Source of the DNA: Thermomucor indicae-seudaticae
Lineage: Eukaryota > Mucoromycota > Mucoromycetes > Mucorales > Lichtheimiaceae
Assembly: GCA_000787465.1 (NCBI GenBank)
Contig: JSYX01000766.1
Coordinates: 1 to 13,748 of the forward strand
DNA length: 13,748 nt
Reading direction: 5' to 3'
In this document: positions 9,699-13,748 of the stretch, in pieces
Layout: every line of letters starts with the position of its first letter
Numbering within the stretch: position 1 is the first letter of the stretch
Program-made: the position numbers and the translations under genes
Notes under the pieces: model-generated
Seen by the model: only the letters and a program-made list of their open reading frames with translations
Databases searched by the model: none
What the model was told of the DNA's origin: nothing

Positions 9699-10002
9699 AT
9701 CTGAAGATTGAAAACATTCTGATATCTCGAACGGGTCATGTAAAGATTATTGACTTATGGTTTATCCAACTTGTTTTCAACGAAATCACAACTGAGCACG
9801 TGCTGTGGGTCGTTGTACTTTGCGGCTCCTGAGGTCTTGAGCGCCAAGGCATACACTGGGCCAGAGATCGATGTCTGGAGTTTCGGCGTCGTATTGTACA
9901 TTTTGGTTTGCGGCAAAGTGCCGTTTGATGATCAAAACGTACAATTGCTGCATGAAAAAGTTAAGCGTGGACACGTCGAGTATCCTTCCCATTTGACCAC
10001 AG

Positions 10003-10054
10003 GTAACAGTATTAAATAAGCCATGAATGCATCATTCTAAGAGGGATTGCTTAG
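10003..10054 (+). other. Kinase intron 4
   Basis: The donor is GTAACA and the acceptor GCTTAG, 52 bases. Splicing joins YPSHLTT to ECRNLLSCVLVVNP, the usual Kin1 order at the end of the catalytic domain. Confidence 0.8.
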
Positions 10055-11086
10055 AATGTCGAAACTTGTTGTCATGCGTGCTGGTGGTAAACCCTGCTGA
10101 ACGAGCAACAGTGTCCGAGATTAGGGTGCCTCCGTGGATGACCCGAGGTTACGATGGTCCTGTCGATAACCACTTGTCACAACGGAGTCCTTTGGCTGGT
10201 CCTTTGGATGAGTAGGTCATTCGGCGCATGGCTGCGCTTAGCTTCGGCAGTGCTGAGGAAATCAAGCAAGAGCTCGAGACGTTGATTGCATCGGAAGGAT
10301 ATCAGAAAGCGGCCCACCGCCCTCCAATGACAGAGAATGATAACAATAACAGTCATGGACTCTTTGCTAGTCTTTTTGGCACCGCACCATCTATTTCTGC
10401 TTCCAAAGACGACCCGCAGACTCTCCCAGATGCTTATCACCCGCTCCTTTCGATCTACTATCTGGTGCAGGAACAAATGGAACGAGAGGCATCCAACCAC
10501 AATACGACCCAAGAATCTGTTCCATTCTTTGGACGCCGTTGGAACCAGCCATCCTCACCGGCTCCGGTATTAGCTGGTGCAGGTCGCCGTGGCCATCATA
10601 AAAAGAGCGCCAGTGTGGCCACAACTACCTTCTCTTCGTCTTCTTGTGCGTCCAACAATAAGAAAAAGGGGCATCAGAAAACCAAATCACTTGCACCGGT
10701 CTTATCCCTGAATGATGAACAGCAGCAACAGCAACAAACCAATACCGAAAAGGAAGATGGATATGTTCGTCCAGTCTATCTCAAGGGCTTATTCTCCATG
10801 GCCACTACGTCCACGAAATCACCGTCTTTCATTCGTAGCGATATCATTCGCGTTCTCAGCAATACACCGGATATGCAGTGGTGTGAAACCAAGGGCATCT
10901 ATTCTGTATCAGCCGATATCCCGGAAGCGTCCACTATCCGCTTCGAGATTCACATTGTTAGAATTGCTTGGCTCCCCGGAATGCACGGGCTTCAGTTTAG
11001 ACGTGTCAGCGGGGATCCTTGGCAGTACAAGAACACTTGCAGTCGGTTACTGGCAGAGCTCAGGCTGTAGTAACAGAGAGTGATAG

Positions 11087-11092
11087 AATAAA
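11087..11092 (+). promoter_or_regulatory. AATAAA polyadenylation-type signal
   Basis: An AATAAA hexamer lies 17 bases after the kinase stop codon. It is a plausible poly(A) signal, and its survival suits recent decay of the gene. Confidence 0.4.
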
Positions 11093-11320
11093 CGAGGGTA
11101 TACAGCTTGAATGAAGTATCGGTCTCATGTTGATACAGTAGAGGCAGCCATAATGCTTTGTCGAACATGGCCGAGACCAAGAACGAAGCCGATCAATGCT
11201 TGTAGCTGAGAAGGATAAGAAAGAAAAAGGCAGCATGGGTTCTTAAATATAGTCGCTGAAGTGGACTTGAGTGGTATAAATCATCTTCTGGTGCGGTCTC
11301 TATCGACATTAATATTTTGG

Positions 11321-11326
11321 TTTATT
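11321..11326 (-). promoter_or_regulatory. AATAAA polyadenylation-type signal, minus strand
   Basis: TTTATT on the plus strand reads AATAAA on the minus strand, about 130 bases past the oxidoreductase stop. It could serve as that gene's poly(A) signal. Confidence 0.35.
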
Positions 11327-11466
11327 GATGATATATGGAATACAAACGATCCAGTACGGAATAAACATAATAACGGTGAGTATTCAGATAGTATCCCGCG
11401 AGTGCTATTCCAATGGTGCATCCGATCCATAACCAAGAAGAAGAATGCTTCTTTCCTAGTTGCGAA

Positions 11467-11547
11467 CTATGACCTTTGTTAATTCCGCGTCAATCCGGTA
11501 TCTTCTTCCCCTGTGTTGCCCAATCTCTCTCTCCCTCTCTCTCTCAC
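11467..11547 (-). other. Probable stop-free last intron with GA repeat at its donor
   Basis: The donor GTGAGA opens a GA-rich tract (plus-strand CT tract 11524-11545). A GAATTAAC branch-like site and a GTCATAG acceptor follow. It is 81 bases, a multiple of three, and stop-free. Spliced, the protein ends NLEAPVRN; unspliced it gains 27 residues with an ER repeat. Both use the same TAG at 11456-11458. The spliced form looks more natural for the family. Confidence 0.5.
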
Positions 11548-11665
11548 CTGGCGCCTCCAAATTGAGCTCTTTCCAAAACCGTTTCACAAACAAGTCCTTG
11601 CCTTTAAGCGCTCGTGTCACCCGGTCCCCGAGTGTAATGAAAGGCAGTATAAGCAAACCTCGTTT

Positions 11666-11720
11666 CTAAAGACGTCCATGTCAGCGCTCGTCTTCCATAA
11701 AAAAACGAATATACCGTTAC
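11666..11720 (-). other. Oxidoreductase intron 3
   Basis: The donor is GTAACG and the acceptor TCTTTAG, 55 bases. Splicing joins MAITFGK to KRGLLILPFITLGD at phase 0. Confidence 0.8.
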
Positions 11721-12410
11721 CTTGCCAAAAGTGATAGCCATCAGGTTGATACTCTTTCCATATGTTTTGCTAGGCGGTTTCGCGCCCAACGCGCTCAACA
11801 AATTGGGAACGAGCACGGCCGCGTGGTTCCCGACACGAGCCGCCATTTTCACTTCTCGCAAGTACGCTACGTCACCCAAGGCATAGACGTGGTCCCAGCC
11901 GTCCGCGTTCACCTGCAGCGTCGGCTTCACCTTGACATACCCGCTTTTGTCCTCCTCCAGCAGCTCCAGCGGCAGCCAGTCTGTATCGGGTCGGAATCTG
12001 AAAGCGACAATGACCAGATCCGCCTTGATCTTCTGGCCACGCCGCGTGGTCAAGGGCGCGTCTTGTCCTGGCTCAAACACAGAGGGTGATGGTAACTCGA
12101 CTGCATCGTCCAAAAGCACGCGCACGCCACTGCTCTGCACGATATCCAGCATTCTGGCGCGTGCCTTGTCGGGGAAAACGTCGTACAAGAGTTTCTTGCC
12201 GCGATGCACCAGTGTGATCTGCTTAGACTTGCCGTACGCATCGGCAATCTCGCCCGCCATTTCGATACCCACGGGGCCGCCGCCGACAATGAGGATGGAT
12301 TTCGCGGCCGACACTTTGTCGCGGATGGATGCGATCTGTTGCATGCCGGCTTCGACATTGTCTCCCGGCAATTTGCTGGGCAGCGGATACGTGGATCCTG
12401 TTGCCAGAAT

Positions 12411-12468
12411 CTAATAGAGCGGATAAGCCAAAAACACACTTGTAATCACAAAGGGAAAACAGATATAC
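12411..12468 (-). other. Oxidoreductase intron 2
   Basis: The donor is GTATAT and the acceptor CTATTAG, 58 bases. Splicing rebuilds SFRFA-ILATGSTYPLP, giving the conserved ATG motif. Confidence 0.8.
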
Positions 12469-12669
12469 CGCAAAACGGAAGGAGATAGTCGGTGCTGCGT
12501 AGCCTTCGACAGGTCTGTCGAGATGGACAGCGTGTTTTTCCAGCCGTACAACAGTTGCTTAGATGACTCGGTTCTTGGGGTCTTTGAACAGGTGCGTATA
12601 AGGGATCAGGATGTCCACTGGCTCAACCAGGCTACGAGGAGCAGCGATGCAGTGATAAAAATGCGATTT

Positions 12670-12735
12670 CTAAATAAACAACTACCTGGATCAGCAAAAA
12701 ACACAATAGCCAGCGTTCTTCTTTTGTGTTTAAAC
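12670..12735 (-). other. Oxidoreductase intron 1
   Basis: The donor is GTTTAA, a weak site, and the acceptor TATTTAG. Splicing joins RILLIEK to KSHFYHCIAAPRSL at phase 0, the expected order after the first Rossmann strand. Confidence 0.7.
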
Positions 12736-12852
12736 CTTTTCGATCAGCAAAATGCGATACTGCTTCCTGCTCTTTAAACGCTTCTCCAGCTCTTTGGCAA
12801 CAAGCACGCCAGCGTACCCTCCACCGATAATGACAATATTCTCGAACTCCAT

Positions 12853-13748
12853 TGCTGGAACGAAAGTTTAAAGATAACGATCAAGCTCGATATGCTTCAG
12901 TTATATATTGCCCCACGGAGGAAACGGCCCGCTCCTGTTGTTCGGTCCCTATCTGGATCGGAGAAAATATTTACCCGGTTCCGGCTTTGTAATGCTGACA
13001 TACTGGATTTTTTCTGGAGATTTGCGACAAGCATATTATTCTTTGGCGCCCATGAAAAAAGAGTTTGCGCTCAAGTCCAGATTGACTTTGCGTCTCAAAA
13101 TATGAAAGGTTGGCGTGTGTGAAGCGCTCATGACAAAAATGGTTTGCGCTACCCTTTAAGGCAAATTGCGTAGACCCAGCATTTGATATGCATGAGTCGA
13201 GTTTGCACTCTTGAGATGAACTTTTCCGCGCCGGTGGACTGCGCTGATCTTCAATAGGATATGCGTCGTTTGTCCGCCAGTGAAGTAGAATTACGATGAA
13301 AGACATCGCTTTTCTGTTGTATAGGATAAAATAGCCTTAACCTAGTTTCGTCGTAGCAAGACGTAGAGGCCGCTTTTTCGCTACATTACGTCTTCTAGAG
13401 GTTTTTGCACTAATAAGATCCTCGTCTTCTGGTCGATGAAACAATGGCAACCTCATGGTGCCTTGCAAAAAGGAAGAATCTAGAACTTTCGATGATACAC
13501 TTGTGTTTGTGAACATTTTGTTTTGAACAGCTCTAATAGCAGTGTATTCTCGTTCGGTTCTGTTTGTTCTTTCTTTCGGTCACTACCTTGAGAAGATTTC
13601 TTGCTTCGCTTCACTCTCGTATCAATGGGGCATGCTATTGCAAAAATACACCCCAAAAATGCCCCGAAAGCAAGGAAGGCGCGGGTGAAACTTGCGTTGG
13701 AGGACTGCAAGCATTACATGCATCGATCATACCAGTTTCAGCTCAGAA
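12853..13748. other. Upstream region of the oxidoreductase and right edge
   Basis: I see no complete gene. The open frames at 12892-13122 (plus) and 12971-13306 (minus) have no recognisable motif. Near the right edge, the minus strand from 13715 to 13480 is open without an ATG. It encodes a hydrophobic segment (AFLAFGAFLGCIFAIAC) followed by a basic, charged tail. A TTGCAG acceptor-like site just before it means it could be a later exon of a gene that starts beyond the window. Confidence 0.35.
12901..12908 (-). promoter_or_regulatory. TATA-like element upstream of the oxidoreductase
   Basis: The minus strand reads AATATATAA here, about 50 bases upstream of the ATG at 12852. Its position and sequence fit a TATA-like core promoter, though AT-rich runs are common in this genome. 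Confidence 0.3.

Larger units (their letters stand above)
9025..11070 (+). pseudogene. kin1: Kin1/MARK-type Ser/Thr kinase, disabled
   Basis: The parts align end to end with a Kin1/Kin2/MARK kinase, a cortical polarity kinase in fungi. Exons are 9025-9223, 9278-9530, 9603-9635, 9699-10002 and 10055-11070. Visible motifs in order are RLDRYETKRAVG, TGATGKVKLAVH, the VAIK-type lysine (LAVKMI), an alpha-C glutamate (ILREANLL), [41 protein letters not shown] and NPAERATVSEI. PLDE and VIRRMAALSFGSAEEI follow, and a C-terminal KA1 domain ends in LPGMHGLQFRRVSGDPWQY. Three lesions break it. Around 9163-9166 the frame shifts in the glycine-rich loop; dropping four bases would give G-x-G-x-x-G-x-V. An extra A at 9757 shifts the frame inside DFG. 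A TAG at 10213-10215 interrupts PLDE-VIRRM in the same frame. Catalytic residues outside these sites are intact, so decay is recent or the sequence has errors. No splice route I tried avoids the lesions. A QQQQQQ run lies at 10720-10737. Confidence 0.85.
11071..11455. other. Tail-to-tail spacer
   Basis: This spacer separates the kinase and oxidoreductase stop codons. It is AT-rich and holds one AATAAA-type hexamer for each side (11087-11092 on plus, 11321-11326 on minus). I see no gene in it. Confidence 0.6.
11456..12852 (-). pseudogene. AIFM2/AMID-like FAD-dependent NAD(P)H oxidoreductase with internal stop
   Basis: Exons on the minus strand are 12736-12852, 12469-12669, 11721-12410 and 11456-11665; the last probably contains a further intron at 11467-11547. 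The family (pyridine nucleotide-disulphide oxidoreductase fold) uses FAD and NAD(P)H to reduce quinone-like acceptors. The start MEFENIVIIGGGYAGVLVAKEL holds the FAD dinucleotide-binding GxGxxG. Exon 2 has SHFYHCIAAPRSLVEP and the ATG motif follows (ILATGSTYPLP). The NAD(P)H-binding Rossmann motif is ILIVGGGPVGIEMAGE near residue 145. YALGDVAYL near 285 carries the FAD-binding Asp. The C-terminus has ITFGKKRGLLILPF, GDRVTRALKGKDLFVKRFWKELN. Unlike human AIFM2 it has no N-terminal glycine for myristoylation. Codon 76 is TAA (12559-12561) in VI-stop-ATVVRLEKH, where the family context suggests Gln; everything after stays open. The rest is intact, so this is a fresh pseudogene, a sequencing error or a read-through gene. 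Confidence 0.8.

Noticed and set aside
9025..12852. Reassigned stop codons (TAA and TAG read as glutamine)
   Set aside because: Other genes here end at TAA, TAG and TGA at the expected C-termini, and the kinase also has frameshifts that no code change explains.
12892..13122. Plus-strand open frame in the oxidoreductase upstream region
   Set aside because: No motif, and it overlaps the likely promoter and leader of the minus-strand gene.
13358..13394. Inverted repeat AAGACGTA / TACGTCTT with a 21-base loop
   Set aside because: An eight-base stem with no T-run, no gene end and no second copy is not enough to call a structure.

Overview
The window looks like nuclear DNA of a filamentous fungus, most likely an early-diverging one of the Mucorales type (Rhizopus, Mucor, Lichtheimia, Absidia and relatives). 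Genes are split by many short introns (about 52-81 bases) with GT-AG ends and CTAAC/TTAAC-like branch points. The protein families also fit: a MGNQQSQ-type class I methyltransferase, an HSPA12-like Hsp70, a Kin1-type kinase with a KA1 domain, and an AIFM2-like oxidoreductase. Genus is inference; no rRNA or tRNA anchors it.

Layout. 232-947 (+) is an unrecognised, basic, proline-directed-site-rich protein in two exons. It converges on 1084-2850 (-), a five-exon SAM methyltransferase with a predicted N-myristoylated, serine-rich N-terminus. Then comes about 3.4 kb (2851-6267) with no gene I can identify, though it holds some good splice-like signals. 6268-8775 (+) is an HSPA12-like ATPase (seven or eight exons) ending in a Tyr/Gly/Pro/Gln-rich tail. 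9025-11070 (+) is a full-length but disabled Kin1/MARK kinase. It converges on 11456-12852 (-), an AIFM2/AMID-like FAD oxidoreductase carrying one in-frame stop. The remaining 0.9 kb holds that gene's upstream region and, at the right edge, a possible exon of a gene outside the window.

The genes do not form an operon or an evident pathway; this is ordinary fungal neighbourhood order. The most notable signal is decay. The kinase has a frameshift in its glycine-rich loop, a one-base insertion inside its DFG motif and an in-frame TAG between catalytic and KA1 domains. The facing oxidoreductase has a TAA where a glutamine codon is expected. The neighbouring methyltransferase and HSPA12-like genes read cleanly through all exons. 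Either this convergent pair is pseudogenised, perhaps with intact paralogs elsewhere, or the assembly is locally wrong. I found no convincing new biological system. Exon structures were derived by hand from splice motifs and recalled family motifs, without database searches.
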